Below the pieces are notes generated by a model. The model was not told the DNA's origin. It was given only the letters and a program-made list of their open reading frames with translations, and ran no database searches. Below are positions 26,410 through 35,487 of a DNA stretch of 64,000 bases, one piece after another. Position 1 is the first letter of the stretch; each line of letters begins with the position of its first letter. A program made the position numbers and the translations under genes. This DNA is from Candidatus Bathyarchaeota archaeon (GTDB taxonomy: Archaea > Thermoproteota > Bathyarchaeia > Bathyarchaeales > Bathycorpusculaceae): NCBI GenBank assembly GCA_026414485.1, contig JAOAIX010000004.1:10824-74823 (forward strand), written 5' to 3'.

Positions 26410-27222
26410 TTAGGTTACTGCGTCGACAAGTTTCTCTCTGATGAGCTGACTCTTTTTAGCAGCCTCCCCAATTGCCTCCATCAAAGCTTGACGTACCTTG
26501 CTGCCTTCTAACACGTGTATGGCCTCTATAGTAGTGCCGCCGGGAGTCGTTACCATATCGCGTATTTTTGCAGGGTGCTCATTCAGTTCAATCATTAGTT
26601 TTCCTGTGCCTACAACAGTTTGCGCTGCCGCCTTTAAAGCTATATTTCGTGGCAAACCTAGTTTTAATCCAGCGTACATCATAGCCTCCACCACTATAGA
26701 GAGATACCCAGGTCCACTGCCGCTTAGACCTGTAATTGCATCCATGTATTTCTCGTCGACTTCTTCACATATGCCCATGAGGCTGAGTATTTTTTCGATT
26801 TTTTCTTTATCTTTTATCGTTACATCTTTTTCACAACAATAAGCTGTGTAAGATGCTTGTACAAGAATAGCCAAATTGGGCATCACTCTGACAAATTTTG
26901 CTTCAGGAACTGTTCTTTTCAAGAAAGTTAAAGGTAAAGTCGCCGCAGTGGAGACTACAATTTTTCCTTTAATTTCTTTACTGATTTCCTTCAAAAGTTG
27001 CCGAACGTCAGACGGCTTAACACAAACAAACAGAAGGTCTGCTTCAGCGGCCGCATGGCGATTGTTTGTTGTTGCAGACGCCCCTAATTCCTTCATTTCT
27101 TCCACTTTTTCTGCCACAGCGTCTGTGACAATCAAATTGCCTTGATAGCCATTTTTCAGTAAAATTTTAGTTACCGCTCCTCCAATCATTCCTGCACCTA
27201 AAACAGCGATTTTCTCAGTCAT
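26410..27222 (-). CDS. proC: Pyrroline-5-carboxylate reductase
   Basis: 270 residues from ATG at 27222; the frame stays open further upstream into trm1, but the family N-terminus is TEKIAVLGAGMIGGAVTKIL (Rossmann GxGxxG), so the shorter form is right. Later come FVCVKPSDVRQLLKEI, VSTAATLPLTFLKR, VRVMPNLAILV and the signature GLSGSGPGYLSIVVEAMMYAGLKLGLPRNIALKAAAQTVVGTG with TTPGGTTIEAI. It reduces P5C to proline with NAD(P)H. Follows trm1 on the same strand. Confidence 0.95.
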   Translation of the reverse strand: MTEKIAVLGAGMIGGAVTKILLKNGYQGNLIVTDAVAEKVEEMKELGASATTNNRHAAAEADLLFVCVKPSDVRQLLKEISKEIKGKIVVSTAATLPLTFLKRTVPEAKFVRVMPNLAILVQASYTAYCCEKDVTIKDKEKIEKILSLMGICEEVDEKYMDAITGLSGSGPGYLSIVVEAMMYAGLKLGLPRNIALKAAAQTVVGTGKLMIELNEHPAKIRDMVTTPGGTTIEAIHVLEGSKVRQALMEAIGEAAKKSQLIREKLVDAVT

Positions 27223-27271
27223 TAGATAGTTCGCCTTTCGGTTAATAGTTGTGCGTGGTCTCTTTAAACTT

Positions 27272-28486
27272 TTATTGGCTTTCAAGCATTTTTCGCAGAA
27301 CGGCTTGGACATCTTTTGCAGGAGCATTAGTTCTTATTCCCCGGGGGTTAAAATGAGTGTGGGTAGCCAAGTAGCCTTTGTCTCTTAATGCCTGCAAAAA
27401 TGGTACTAAAGGTGGCACAGGTAAACCTAGACTTTGGCTTACTCTGTCAAGAACATAATATGTTATGGGCGCTTCGGCTTCTTCTTGAATTAATGATAGT
27501 AGTTTAGTAATTTTTGCGTGATTTTTAAAGGGGCGATGCATGTTTTCTTTTTGAATGTCTCCACAGAATTTGGCATCAAAAATTTTTCCCAACCACAATG
27601 GTCCTGCAAATTCCATTTTGGCTCCGCAATGTGGGCATTGTAGTGTTTTACCAAAGGGCTTCTGAGTTGTTTCCCTGTGGAGGCATCCAAAGCAATGAAG
27701 TATGTAACCTACATTTCTTAGGCTTTCGTCTGCTTTCTGGGCGCCATAGCTTATCTCAACGTAAACCCTAATGTAGTGATCACTACAATGGCTGAACATG
27801 GGCTGTATACCAATTTCATGTTTCGCCGCAACCGACGCAATACATGCTACCAATAGTCGAATGGCTAATTCATGGCAATATTCCGCCCGTATTGGTTTTC
27901 CTCCATATTTTCGTATGCAGGCTTTGGGATGTACTCCACAAAGAGGCGCCATATCAGTAGCCGTCACAGCAAGTAAGCCTTTATTCCGCAGAGCCCGAAT
28001 TGCCGTATCCAAATATGGTACAGGCGTTCCAAACGGATCAATGTCCACTATTTCAAATCTTTTGTATGGTGCACTGTAATCGCTTAAAATGCGATTGGCA
28101 TCTCCTTGACGTACACTGACCATTTTCTGAACACCATTTAAACCAACATTGTATTCCGCGAGTTTTGCGGAACGCTGATTAATATCGCCGCTTACTACTG
28201 CTTTGACCCCTTCAATTTCAACTGCAAAACGTATGCCTCTGATTCCTGTTCCCGTAAGTGGCTCACAAATCACAATGTCTCTGCCAACTGTTCTTTGGTA
28301 TGCTTGGAAGGCTAAAATTGTTAGATCACGATTGAACTCCATGATAGGATTATAAAAAACGGGTGCCCTGCTTGGCGCGTAATCAGATGGTGTAACTCCA
28401 TAAAATTCCAGCTTTGGTACCACAATTTCAACTTTGCCTTCTGTAATTGTTTCAACTGGAAAATCTATTTTGAACTCACCGCTCAT
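27272..28486 (-). CDS. trm1: tRNA (guanine26-N2)-dimethyltransferase Trm1
   Basis: 404 residues. Start MSGEFKIDFPVETITEGKVEIVVPKLEFYGVTPSDYAPSRAPVFYNP is the archaeal Trm1 N-terminus. The SAM-binding part has EPLTGTGIRGIRFAVE and VVSGDIN, and the catalytic DIDPFGTPVPYLD is intact. A zinc pair follows, CFGCLHRET and CPHCGAKM, with the C-terminal domain after it. It makes m2,2G26 in tRNA. ATG at 28486. Confidence 0.96.
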   Translation of the reverse strand: MSGEFKIDFPVETITEGKVEIVVPKLEFYGVTPSDYAPSRAPVFYNPIMEFNRDLTILAFQAYQRTVGRDIVICEPLTGTGIRGIRFAVEIEGVKAVVSGDINQRSAKLAEYNVGLNGVQKMVSVRQGDANRILSDYSAPYKRFEIVDIDPFGTPVPYLDTAIRALRNKGLLAVTATDMAPLCGVHPKACIRKYGGKPIRAEYCHELAIRLLVACIASVAAKHEIGIQPMFSHCSDHYIRVYVEISYGAQKADESLRNVGYILHCFGCLHRETTQKPFGKTLQCPHCGAKMEFAGPLWLGKIFDAKFCGDIQKENMHRPFKNHAKITKLLSLIQEEAEAPITYYVLDRVSQSLGLPVPPLVPFLQALRDKGYLATHTHFNPRGIRTNAPAKDVQAVLRKMLESQ

Positions 28487-28562
28487 TTATCTGCTCCGTT
28501 TAATTGAAATTAATAGGATATTGAAAAGAAACCCTTCAACATATGAGTTCTGGTTTACACAA

Positions 28563-28949
28563 CTAAATCCAGCTAGTTTTAACCTCTTTTACCGATTTAA
28601 AATGTGGGTCATCTGATAGGCAAGTTGCCCCCAGGATCAGCGCAGTGGCCGCAATTATGCTGTCTGCCACAGATAGACGGTATTTGTGCCTAAGCTCCGC
28701 GCTACTTTTGGCGATTTCTACGTCAATTTTTATGACTTTGAAATCTTTTTCCAGTAACGAGGTTCTCAAAATTGCCGTTTCTCGCCCTTCGTACACCAAA
28801 GTTAGATAGTAAATCTCATGTAAAACAATGGTTGATATGAATCGCTCTTTAACTTTCCGAATGGCATCTTTCGTCTTCTTAAGAACTGCATTTTCACGGG
28901 AATAGTAATGCTCTATGAAGAATCTTGTATCATACACTGTTTTAGGCAT
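28563..28949 (-). CDS. vapC: PIN-domain ribonuclease toxin (VapC family)
   Basis: 128 residues. PIN fold with the first acidic residue in VYDTRFFIEHYY (D7), then the VLHEIYYLTLV Glu and the SVADSIIAATALILGATCLSDDPHF block with the remaining acids. VapC toxins cut tRNA or rRNA. It overlaps its partner by 8 bases, antitoxin first, which is the standard vapBC order. Confidence 0.88.
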   Translation of the reverse strand: MPKTVYDTRFFIEHYYSRENAVLKKTKDAIRKVKERFISTIVLHEIYYLTLVYEGRETAILRTSLLEKDFKVIKIDVEIAKSSAELRHKYRLSVADSIIAATALILGATCLSDDPHFKSVKEVKTSWI

Positions 28950-29172
28950 CTAAGTCCCTTATTTTCTCCAACAGTTTCTTCATTTCTTCAGGCGAAGCAT
29001 ATCTGCCACCTGACCCTGCTAAGTCGAGTGTTGACTGCTTAGGCTTCAAAAGTATGCCGTCGTTGGTGTCAAGAACTTGGAGACGAGTACCCTCTTCTAT
29101 GTTGTATTTTGTACGAAATCGAATAGGAATAGTGGTTTGCCCTTTTCGAGTAACGACAACTTCGTCTTCCAT
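28942..29172 (-). CDS. vapB: AbrB/SpoVT-domain antitoxin (VapB family)
   Basis: 76 residues. Swapped-hairpin AbrB domain: EDEVVVTRKGQTTIPIRFRTKYNIEEGTRLQVLDTNDGILLKPK, which binds DNA as a dimer. The C-terminal GGRYASPEEMKKLLEKIRDLDA would wrap the toxin. Likely represses its own promoter through the inverted repeat at 29184-29207. ATG at 29172. Confidence 0.9.
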   Translation of the reverse strand: MEDEVVVTRKGQTTIPIRFRTKYNIEEGTRLQVLDTNDGILLKPKQSTLDLAGSGGRYASPEEMKKLLEKIRDLDA

Positions 29173-29183
29173 TATAGCTCACG

Positions 29184-29207
29184 GTACTACCATTATGTAA
29201 GTAGTAC
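29184..29207. promoter_or_regulatory. Inverted-repeat operator of vapBC
   Basis: GTACTAC (29184-29190) and GTAGTAC (29201-29207) form a perfect inverted repeat with a 10-base spacer. A third half-site GTACTAC is at 29249-29255. The repeat lies 12 bases before the vapB start, between it and the TATA-like CTTTATAAG (minus strand, 29207-29215), so a bound antitoxin would cover the transcription start. Confidence 0.6.
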
Positions 29208-29215
29208 TTATAAAG
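29207..29215 (-). promoter_or_regulatory. TATA box of vapBC
   Basis: CTTTATAAG on the minus strand, about 40 bases before the vapB ATG and touching the operator repeat. Confidence 0.5.
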
Positions 29216-29656
29216 TATTCTATTAAATTTAATAACTACCAATTGTGAGTACTACAAAAAATAATTCTTACTGGAGGTATTTTCAACAGCCGTTTAAAGT
29301 ATTTACTTTCCTTAAAGATTGCAAATTTTGTTGTTTATGACTGATTGTACTAACTCACATTCATATTAAATTTCAAACTAAATACACTAACTATGCGTTG
29401 AAAAAATAAACCCTCTTGTAAATTTTGTGTTAAAACGTTAAAAAGCGCAAAATGTCTGCTGTTTCAGTAAGCTGGCTTTTAGAATTTTTCTCGATCAGCA
29501 AAGTGGTATTTCGCTCAACCTCTAGTTTTCTGGAAAAACATTTTTCACTTTTATAATTTATATCGGTGTATTTTGAATCTTTAAAATCAGCATCCCATAA
29601 TTGAAAAAGAATGTTTTTATCTAAACCAAAACATACATTTTCAAGGTGTTTGACGT
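29216..29656. other. AT-rich intergenic region before the mevalonate operon
   Basis: About 440 bases between the vapBC promoter and mvk. No coding frame is convincing. TTATAATTTA at 29551-29560 is the best TATA candidate for the mevalonate operon, with the start near 29580 and a leader of about 75 bases carrying AAGGTG at 29643-29648. Confidence 0.45.
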
Positions 29657-30598
29657 ATGGGTAAAGGTTCAGGCTATGGAAAAGTCATTCTTTTCGGTGA
29701 ACACTTCGTCGTTCATGGTGTGCCCGGTATCGTTTCAGCTACTGATGCAAAGACTGATGCCGAGGTCAGGAAGATCCCTCAGGGGATAACCATAAAAGAC
29801 GACCGCAAAGGTTCCAAGGGCTATGCAGAAGAAAAAAAACTTCAACAAATCGAATCTATAGAACGTATGCTCAAAATAATGGGTTTGCCACAAACTACCG
29901 CTATGAGCATTTGGCTTGGTGGTGACTTACCAGGTTTCAGTGGCTTGGGTGCTTCTGCGGCGAGTAGCGTCGCCATTGCCCGAGCTATAGCTGAAGAATT
30001 TACCCTGCATTTTTCTGATGAGCAAATTAACCAGATAGCTTACGAGGCTGAAAAAGCGTATGCAGGCAACCCTTCAGGTATCGACAACACGGCTGCCACT
30101 TTTGGAGGGTTACTTTGGTTCCAAAAAAATATGCGTGGTGGATCTGATATATTCGAAAAAATTCTCATAAAAAAACCTGTAGAGATAATTATAGCTAGCA
30201 CAGGAATTGTAGCTAACACAAAAGCCATGGTAGAGGGCGTGGCTCAAAGAAAGAAAGCAAACCCAGAAAAATACAACCCCTTATTTAAACAGGCCGAAGA
30301 GCTAGCATTTGCAGGTAAAAAAGCGCTTCTGAATTTTGACCTCAAAAAAGTAGGAGAGCTAATGAACGAGAACCATCGTTTGCTGCAGGAAATAGAGGTT
30401 TCGTGTAAGGAGCTCGACTACCTCGTTGATGTAGCCAGACGAGAAGGCGCTCTAGGTGCGAAACTCACGGGAGGTGGTGGTGGTGGTTGCATGACTGCAC
30501 TTACACCTGGTATGGATCTGCAAGAAAAAGTGGCGTCAACCATAGAAAAAGAAGGTTTCCAAGTACTTCGCACCAAAATTGGTGTCCAAAAACTATAA
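29657..30598 (+). CDS. mvk: Mevalonate kinase
   Basis: 313-residue GHMP kinase. GKVILFGEHFVVHGVPGI is the mevalonate-binding N-terminus, PGFSGLGASAASSVAIARA the ATP-binding motif II with the catalytic environment, and KLTGGGGGGCM motif III. It makes mevalonate 5-phosphate, entry to the module that follows. AAGGTG stands 8 bases before ATG. First gene of an operon running to gltX or beyond. Confidence 0.96.
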   Translation: MGKGSGYGKVILFGEHFVVHGVPGIVSATDAKTDAEVRKIPQGITIKDDRKGSKGYAEEKKLQQIESIERMLKIMGLPQTTAMSIWLGGDLPGFSGLGASAASSVAIARAIAEEFTLHFSDEQINQIAYEAEKAYAGNPSGIDNTAATFGGLLWFQKNMRGGSDIFEKILIKKPVEIIIASTGIVANTKAMVEGVAQRKKANPEKYNPLFKQAEELAFAGKKALLNFDLKKVGELMNENHRLLQEIEVSCKELDYLVDVARREGALGAKLTGGGGGGCMTALTPGMDLQEKVASTIEKEGFQVLRTKIGVQKL

Positions 30599-30636
30599 AG
30601 AGATTTATCGCTAAACTGAAGGGTACGGCGAGGAAT

Positions 30637-31944
30637 TTGGGGTTCAGGAACTTTATAGAGCAATTAGATAAAGCTGGAGACCTTACTCATATAACTAAGC
30701 CTGTTTCAACCGAATATGAGTTAGCTAGTGTCATAGAGGCATTAGGTGAGAAACCTGTTATTTTTGAGAATGTCAAGGAATCATGTATACCAGTAGTTGC
30801 AGGTTTAGTTTCTTCTAAAGATCTCATTGCTAGATCTTTAGGCATTAACAAAGAGCAGTTGTTATCTAAACTTTCCAACGCAATAGATCATCCTATACCT
30901 CCCCAACTTGTTGATGTAGGTGAATGCCAAGAAGTGATTGAGACAAATGTTGACCTAACCAAGTTCCCCATTATGCGCTACACTGAAAAAGACGGAGGAA
31001 AATACATACCTTCTGCTATATCCATCGTTAAAGATCCCAAACTGGGCAGAAACATGTGTTTCCACCGTCTTATGCTCTTAGACAAAAACCATTTTGCTGT
31101 ACGTATTGTCGAAGATAGAGGAACTGATACTGCCCTAAAGAACGCAGGGGGCGAACTTGACATAGCCATCTGTATAGGCAATTCAACTGCAGTGCTTCTT
31201 GCTGCCGCCACATCTTTACCCAAAGGCATGGATGAATTAGGTATGGCAAATGCTCTGGAACAAACGAATTTAGTTAAGTGCAAAACGGTTGATTTGGAAG
31301 TACCGAGCAACTGTGAAATCGTACTTGAGGGCAGAATAACAAAAGATAAAACTTCTGAAGGCCCCTTCTTAGATTTAACAGGCACCCTAGACAAGGTTAG
31401 ACAACAACCCATAATAGAAATCAAATGCGTGACCCACAGGCAAAACCCCATTTACCAAACTATACTCGCAGGTAGAAATGAGCATAAATTCTTGATGGGT
31501 ATGCCGAAAGAACCCACAATTTTCAACGAGGTTAACAAAGTTTGTGAGTGTAAAGACGTTTACATAACACTTGGCGGATGTAGTTGGCTTCATGCAATTG
31601 TACAGATAAAAAAGAAAAATGCTGACGACGCCAAAAAAGCCATAACCGCCGCCTTCGAAGGCCACAAATCTTTGAAGCATTGTGTAGTTGTAGACGAAGA
31701 TATTAACATTTACGACCCCCACGATGTAGAGTGGGCAATTGCGACCCGCTTCCAAGCAGATAAAAACCTCGTTATCCTTTCAAATCAGCCTGGCTCTTCA
31801 CTTGATCCATCTGGAGACCTCTCAGAGGGTAAAAAAGCGACTACTGCTAAAGCGGGGTTAGATGCGACTATTCCATTTTCTGCAACAGGTAAGGGCTTCA
31901 AAAAAGAAGAATATCGAAAGGTGGATTTAAGCCAGTTTATTTAG
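30637..31944 (+). CDS. UbiD-family decarboxylase, probable anhydromevalonate phosphate decarboxylase
   Basis: About 435 residues. UbiD-fold protein with LDVGECQEVIETNVDLTKFPIMRY-type motifs, SIVKDPKLGRNMCFHRLMLLDKNHFAVRI, the conserved Glu in DFxEGPFLDLTG-like SEGPFLDLTG, and HAIVQIKKKNADDAKKA. Placement between mevalonate kinase and the two AcnX subunits identifies it with the enzyme that decarboxylates trans-anhydromevalonate 5-phosphate to isopentenyl phosphate (established in Aeropyrum). It would need prenylated FMN; no ubiX-like gene is seen here. The start is uncertain: the family N-terminus GFRNFIEQLDKAGDL favours TTG at 30637, though its Shine-Dalgarno spacing is poor. Confidence 0.88.
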   Translation: MGFRNFIEQLDKAGDLTHITKPVSTEYELASVIEALGEKPVIFENVKESCIPVVAGLVSSKDLIARSLGINKEQLLSKLSNAIDHPIPPQLVDVGECQEVIETNVDLTKFPIMRYTEKDGGKYIPSAISIVKDPKLGRNMCFHRLMLLDKNHFAVRIVEDRGTDTALKNAGGELDIAICIGNSTAVLLAAATSLPKGMDELGMANALEQTNLVKCKTVDLEVPSNCEIVLEGRITKDKTSEGPFLDLTGTLDKVRQQPIIEIKCVTHRQNPIYQTILAGRNEHKFLMGMPKEPTIFNEVNKVCECKDVYITLGGCSWLHAIVQIKKKNADDAKKAITAAFEGHKSLKHCVVVDEDINIYDPHDVEWAIATRFQADKNLVILSNQPGSSLDPSGDLSEGKKATTAKAGLDATIPFSATGKGFKKEEYRKVDLSQFI

Positions 31945-31965
31945 TAATTATTCACGTGATCTATT

Positions 31966-33165
31966 ATGTATTTGACAAAAGAAGAGCAGCGGATGCTTGA
32001 CGGCGAAGAAGGGTACGCTGCACGCAAGAGTATGGAAATCCTTGTTGCACTAGGAGAAATATATGGTGCTGAGCGTCTAATAAAAATTGGTTCAGTACAA
32101 GTTGCAGGTGTCTCTTACCATAACCTAGGCGATGCAGGATTAGAGTTTCTCAACGAACTTGCCAAAGACGGTAAAGTGCGGGTTTTAACCACCTTGAATC
32201 CTGCAGGTATGGATTTGGAAAATTGGAAGACTCTGGGAATAAAAGAGGATTTTGCCGCAAAGCAAAATCTTGTAATAGACGCCTTCCAGCGTATGGGCAT
32301 ACTCATCAGTTGCACCTGCACCCCTTATCTTATAGGTAACTTGCCCCGATACGGGGAACATGTTGCTTGGTCTGAGTCGTCAGCAGTAACTTTTGCAAAC
32401 TCCATTATTGGCGCTAGAACCAACAGGGAAGGGGGTCCATCTGCTTTAGCTGCAGCTTTTGTTGGAAAAACACCGTGTTATGGTCTACATTTAGACGAGA
32501 ACCGTGTGCCTGATGTACATGTGCAGGTAAACGTAGCTCTTACTAAGATTTCTGATTGGGGCGCACTAGGTTATGCTGTTGGAAAGAAAGTGGAAAATAA
32601 AATTCCCTACATCACAGGCATCAAAGAAGCAGAGCTGGACGAATTGAAATCTTTCTGCGCCTCGGTGGTGACCTACGGTACTAAACCACTTTTTTACATA
32701 CGGGGAATCACGCCTGCCGCAGAGAATGTTCAAATTCCAAAAGATACAGTAACCATAGAGCAAATCGATATACAAAATGCGTATGATAGCATAAACGACC
32801 AGGTTACTGACATAGATTTCGTTTGTGTTGGCTGTCCCCACTGTAGTATAAAAGAAATCTCTGAAATAGCTGAACTTATCAAAGGCAAAAAAATCAAGGA
32901 AAACACCGAGTTGTGGGTTGCCACCTCAAGAACTGCCAAGCAGTTGGCGGACAAACGCGGTTATACCCAGATTATCGAGGAGGCGGGGGGAAAATTTGCA
33001 TGCGACACATGTATGGCAGTTGCACCCCTAAAAGGTCGGTTTAAAGCCTTGGCTACAACGTCTGCAAAAGGTTGTTTCTATTCGCGGCAAAACAATATGA
33101 AAACTAAAATAGGTAGCCTCAAAGAGTGCATAGATGCTGCGGTGACTGGAAAATGGAGCAATTAA
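31966..33165 (+). CDS. Phosphomevalonate dehydratase large subunit (AcnX type)
   Basis: 399 residues, the AcnX (aconitase X, DUF521) large subunit. It keeps an Fe-S cluster site: CTCTPYL near residue 120, CVGCPHCS and CDTCMAVAP are the cysteine segments. SESSAVTFANSIIGARTNREGGPSAL is a strong family signature. With the small subunit it dehydrates mevalonate 5-phosphate to trans-anhydromevalonate 5-phosphate. A hypoproline dehydratase role is known for other AcnX proteins, but the mevalonate context decides here. Confidence 0.93.
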   Translation: MYLTKEEQRMLDGEEGYAARKSMEILVALGEIYGAERLIKIGSVQVAGVSYHNLGDAGLEFLNELAKDGKVRVLTTLNPAGMDLENWKTLGIKEDFAAKQNLVIDAFQRMGILISCTCTPYLIGNLPRYGEHVAWSESSAVTFANSIIGARTNREGGPSALAAAFVGKTPCYGLHLDENRVPDVHVQVNVALTKISDWGALGYAVGKKVENKIPYITGIKEAELDELKSFCASVVTYGTKPLFYIRGITPAAENVQIPKDTVTIEQIDIQNAYDSINDQVTDIDFVCVGCPHCSIKEISEIAELIKGKKIKENTELWVATSRTAKQLADKRGYTQIIEEAGGKFACDTCMAVAPLKGRFKALATTSAKGCFYSRQNNMKTKIGSLKECIDAAVTGKWSN

Positions 33166-33539
33166 CTGGTAGAGTTATATACAAGGGCAAAGGTGAAGGT
33201 GAAGCAATAGTCACCACCCAACCCATATCATTTTACGGTGGTGTAGATCCAAATACTGGTGAAGTTATAGAAAAAGGTCACGAACTGCAAGGAAAAAGCG
33301 TCAAGAATAAAATTCTGGTTTTTCCACAAGGCAAAGGATCCACGGTAGGTAGCTACACCCTTTATCGGCTTAAAAAGAATGGTGTGGCACCAACAGGTAT
33401 TATTAATAGTGAATGTGAGACTATCATCGCAGTCGGCGCAATAATCAGCGAGATCCCATGTGTTGATAAGGTAGACATCACCAAAATCAAGACAGGTAAC
33501 CATGTCTTGATAGAAAACGGTGTGGTTACGGTACTTTAA
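33153..33539 (+). CDS. Phosphomevalonate dehydratase small subunit (AcnX swivel domain)
   Basis: 128 residues from ATG at 33153, overlapping the large-subunit gene by 13 bases. The sequence has the swivel-domain features GEGEAIVTTQPISFYGGVDPNTGEVIEKGHELQGKSVKNKILVFPQGKGSTVGSYTLYRL, including the GKGSTVGSY substrate loop. Forms the two-chain dehydratase with the gene before it. Overlap suggests coupled translation. Confidence 0.93.
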   Translation: MEQLTGRVIYKGKGEGEAIVTTQPISFYGGVDPNTGEVIEKGHELQGKSVKNKILVFPQGKGSTVGSYTLYRLKKNGVAPTGIINSECETIIAVGAIISEIPCVDKVDITKIKTGNHVLIENGVVTVL

Positions 33540-33581
33540 TATTACTCTACAAATTCATCATAAACAAGAAAGGTGCAAAAG

Positions 33582-34382
33582 ATGAGCGAAGTGCGACCCA
33601 TAATCTTAAAACTCGGCGGTTCCGCCATCACCGATAAAACCCAAGAATTAGTTGCCAAAACCGAAGTTATCAACCGTTTAGCTGATGAAATTAAGCGTGC
33701 AGATTTAGATAATCTAATTATTGTTCATGGTGGAGGAAGTTTTGGTCACCCCACGGCGCAACGATACGGCATCAAAGAGGGTTATAAAGAACCAACTCAG
33801 AAACTTGGGTTTGCCGAGACTCACCACGTTATGACCATGTTGAATGGTTTAGTTATGGATTCGCTTATACTGCACGAAGTTCCCGCGCTTAGCATTGCCC
33901 CGTCATGTTGTGTAGTGACCGATAACGGCAAGATCAAAATTTTCGAAGAAAACCTGATAAAGCGTATATTAAAAATGGGTTTCACACCTGTTCTCTATGG
34001 GGATGTAGTCTTCGACGAAAAACTTGGTTTCACAGTGCTTTCTGGTGACCAATTAGTAACTTACTTGGCCATTAAACTCAAAGCTGAAAAAATTGTAATA
34101 GGCGTGGATACCGACGGTTTGTTTGATGAGGATCCCAAAGCTAACCCCAACGCAAAACCCTACAGGCATCTTACACTTGAAGAATTAAAGAAAATTCAAA
34201 ATAAGCTAGGTAAATCCTCAGGAACGGATGTGACAGGGGGAATGGCAGGCAAAATTGCTGAACTTATTCCAGCCGTAGAGCACGGTATTCACGTTACTAT
34301 AACAGGTGCAACCAAACCCCTGTCAATTAACAGGGCACTTATAGGTAAAGATGTATTGGGTACTGAAATAGAGAAGGCGTAA
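33582..34382 (+). CDS. ipk: Isopentenyl phosphate kinase
   Basis: 266-residue amino-acid-kinase-fold enzyme that phosphorylates isopentenyl phosphate to IPP. VRPIILKLGGSAITDK is the ATP loop, and VHGGGSFGHP carries the catalytic His (H56) specific to IPK. Further VLYGDVVFD, LSGDQLVTYLA and the GTDVTGGMAGKIAEL motifs are present. ATG at 33582 after AAAGGTG; a GTG nine bases earlier is less likely. Next step after the UbiD-type decarboxylase in the same operon. Confidence 0.95.
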   Translation: MSEVRPIILKLGGSAITDKTQELVAKTEVINRLADEIKRADLDNLIIVHGGGSFGHPTAQRYGIKEGYKEPTQKLGFAETHHVMTMLNGLVMDSLILHEVPALSIAPSCCVVTDNGKIKIFEENLIKRILKMGFTPVLYGDVVFDEKLGFTVLSGDQLVTYLAIKLKAEKIVIGVDTDGLFDEDPKANPNAKPYRHLTLEELKKIQNKLGKSSGTDVTGGMAGKIAELIPAVEHGIHVTITGATKPLSINRALIGKDVLGTEIEKA

Positions 34383-34384
34383 AA

Positions 34385-35485
34385 GTGGCAGAAGAAACCC
34401 AAAGACGAAAAGCGGACCATATTAGAATTTGCTTAAACGAGAAGGCGCAAGCCAAGAAAACAACTTCTGGCTTTGAAGACGTGCATTTTGTGCATAAAGC
34501 TCTTCCAGAGGTTGACAAGAACAAAATTGACCTTTCAACTTACTTTTTAGGTCACAAATTCAATGCCCCACTCATGGTTGGTGCAATGACAGGAGGAACC
34601 CCTCAAGCAGAGAAAATTAATGCCAACATCGCCCAAGCTGTAGAAAAACTGGGATTAGGCATGGGTGTAGGTAGCCAACGTGCTGCGGTAGAGAACGTTC
34701 AGCTTACAAAAACTTTTGCGGTTGCCAGAAAAAAAGCGCCTACAGCCTTTATAGTGGCCAATTTGGGCGGTGTGCAACTGGTTCACGGTTATGGTTTAAA
34801 CGAAATAAAAAAATCCATAGAAATGGTTGACGCCGATGCGGTTGCCATCCACCTAAATGCTTTACAGGAGGCAGTTCAGCCTGAGGGGCAAACAAATTTT
34901 GAAGGCGTCCTTGAAAAAATTAGCGAGATTGCAGATAAACTAGACAAGCCAGTGATTGTAAAGGAAACAGGTTCAGGCATCGCAGCAGAGGAGACAAAAC
35001 AACTGGAAGCTGCAGGCGTGAAAGCCCTTGATGTAGGAGGCGCAGGAGGAACAAGCTTTGCTGCAGTGGAGTATTATCGTACAATAAAAAGTGAAACCGA
35101 CACCCAATCATTGGGTGAAACCTTTTGGGACTGGGGCATTCCAACAGTGGTCAGTATAGTGGAAATTGCTCAAACCTCCAAGATTCCGGTTATCGGTTCA
35201 GGAGGTATCCGCAATGGAACAGACATGGCAAAAGCCATAGCTCTAGGCTCAACGTTGACGAGTGTAACCCAGCCAATTCTTCAAGCCGCAGTAGAAAGTA
35301 CCGAGGCGACTCAAAGACTACTTTCCGTTTTGATGGAAGAATTGAAGACCACGATGTTTCTTGTGGGGTCAAAAAGTGTTCAACAATTAGCCAAGGCACC
35401 AGTAGTGGTTATGGGTAACACTTCTAAATGGCTAGAACTTAGAGGTTTCAACATCAAAGAATACGCAAATAGAGGAGCAAGATAA
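34385..35485 (+). CDS. fni: Isopentenyl-diphosphate isomerase, type 2 (FMN-dependent)
   Basis: 366 residues. TIM-barrel flavoenzyme interconverting IPP and DMAPP: RKADHIRICLNEKAQ, FNAPLMVGAMTGGTPQAEKINANIAQ, GVGSQRAAVEN, HLNALQEAVQPEGQTNF with the Gln/Glu metal site, VIVKETGSGIAAEE, DVGGAGGTSFAAVE and IGSGGIRNGTDMAKAIALG for FMN phosphate. GTG at 34385, two bases after the IPK stop. Confidence 0.96.
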   Translation: MAEETQRRKADHIRICLNEKAQAKKTTSGFEDVHFVHKALPEVDKNKIDLSTYFLGHKFNAPLMVGAMTGGTPQAEKINANIAQAVEKLGLGMGVGSQRAAVENVQLTKTFAVARKKAPTAFIVANLGGVQLVHGYGLNEIKKSIEMVDADAVAIHLNALQEAVQPEGQTNFEGVLEKISEIADKLDKPVIVKETGSGIAAEETKQLEAAGVKALDVGGAGGTSFAAVEYYRTIKSETDTQSLGETFWDWGIPTVVSIVEIAQTSKIPVIGSGGIRNGTDMAKAIALGSTLTSVTQPILQAAVESTEATQRLLSVLMEELKTTMFLVGSKSVQQLAKAPVVVMGNTSKWLELRGFNIKEYANRGAR

Positions 35486-35487
35486 TT

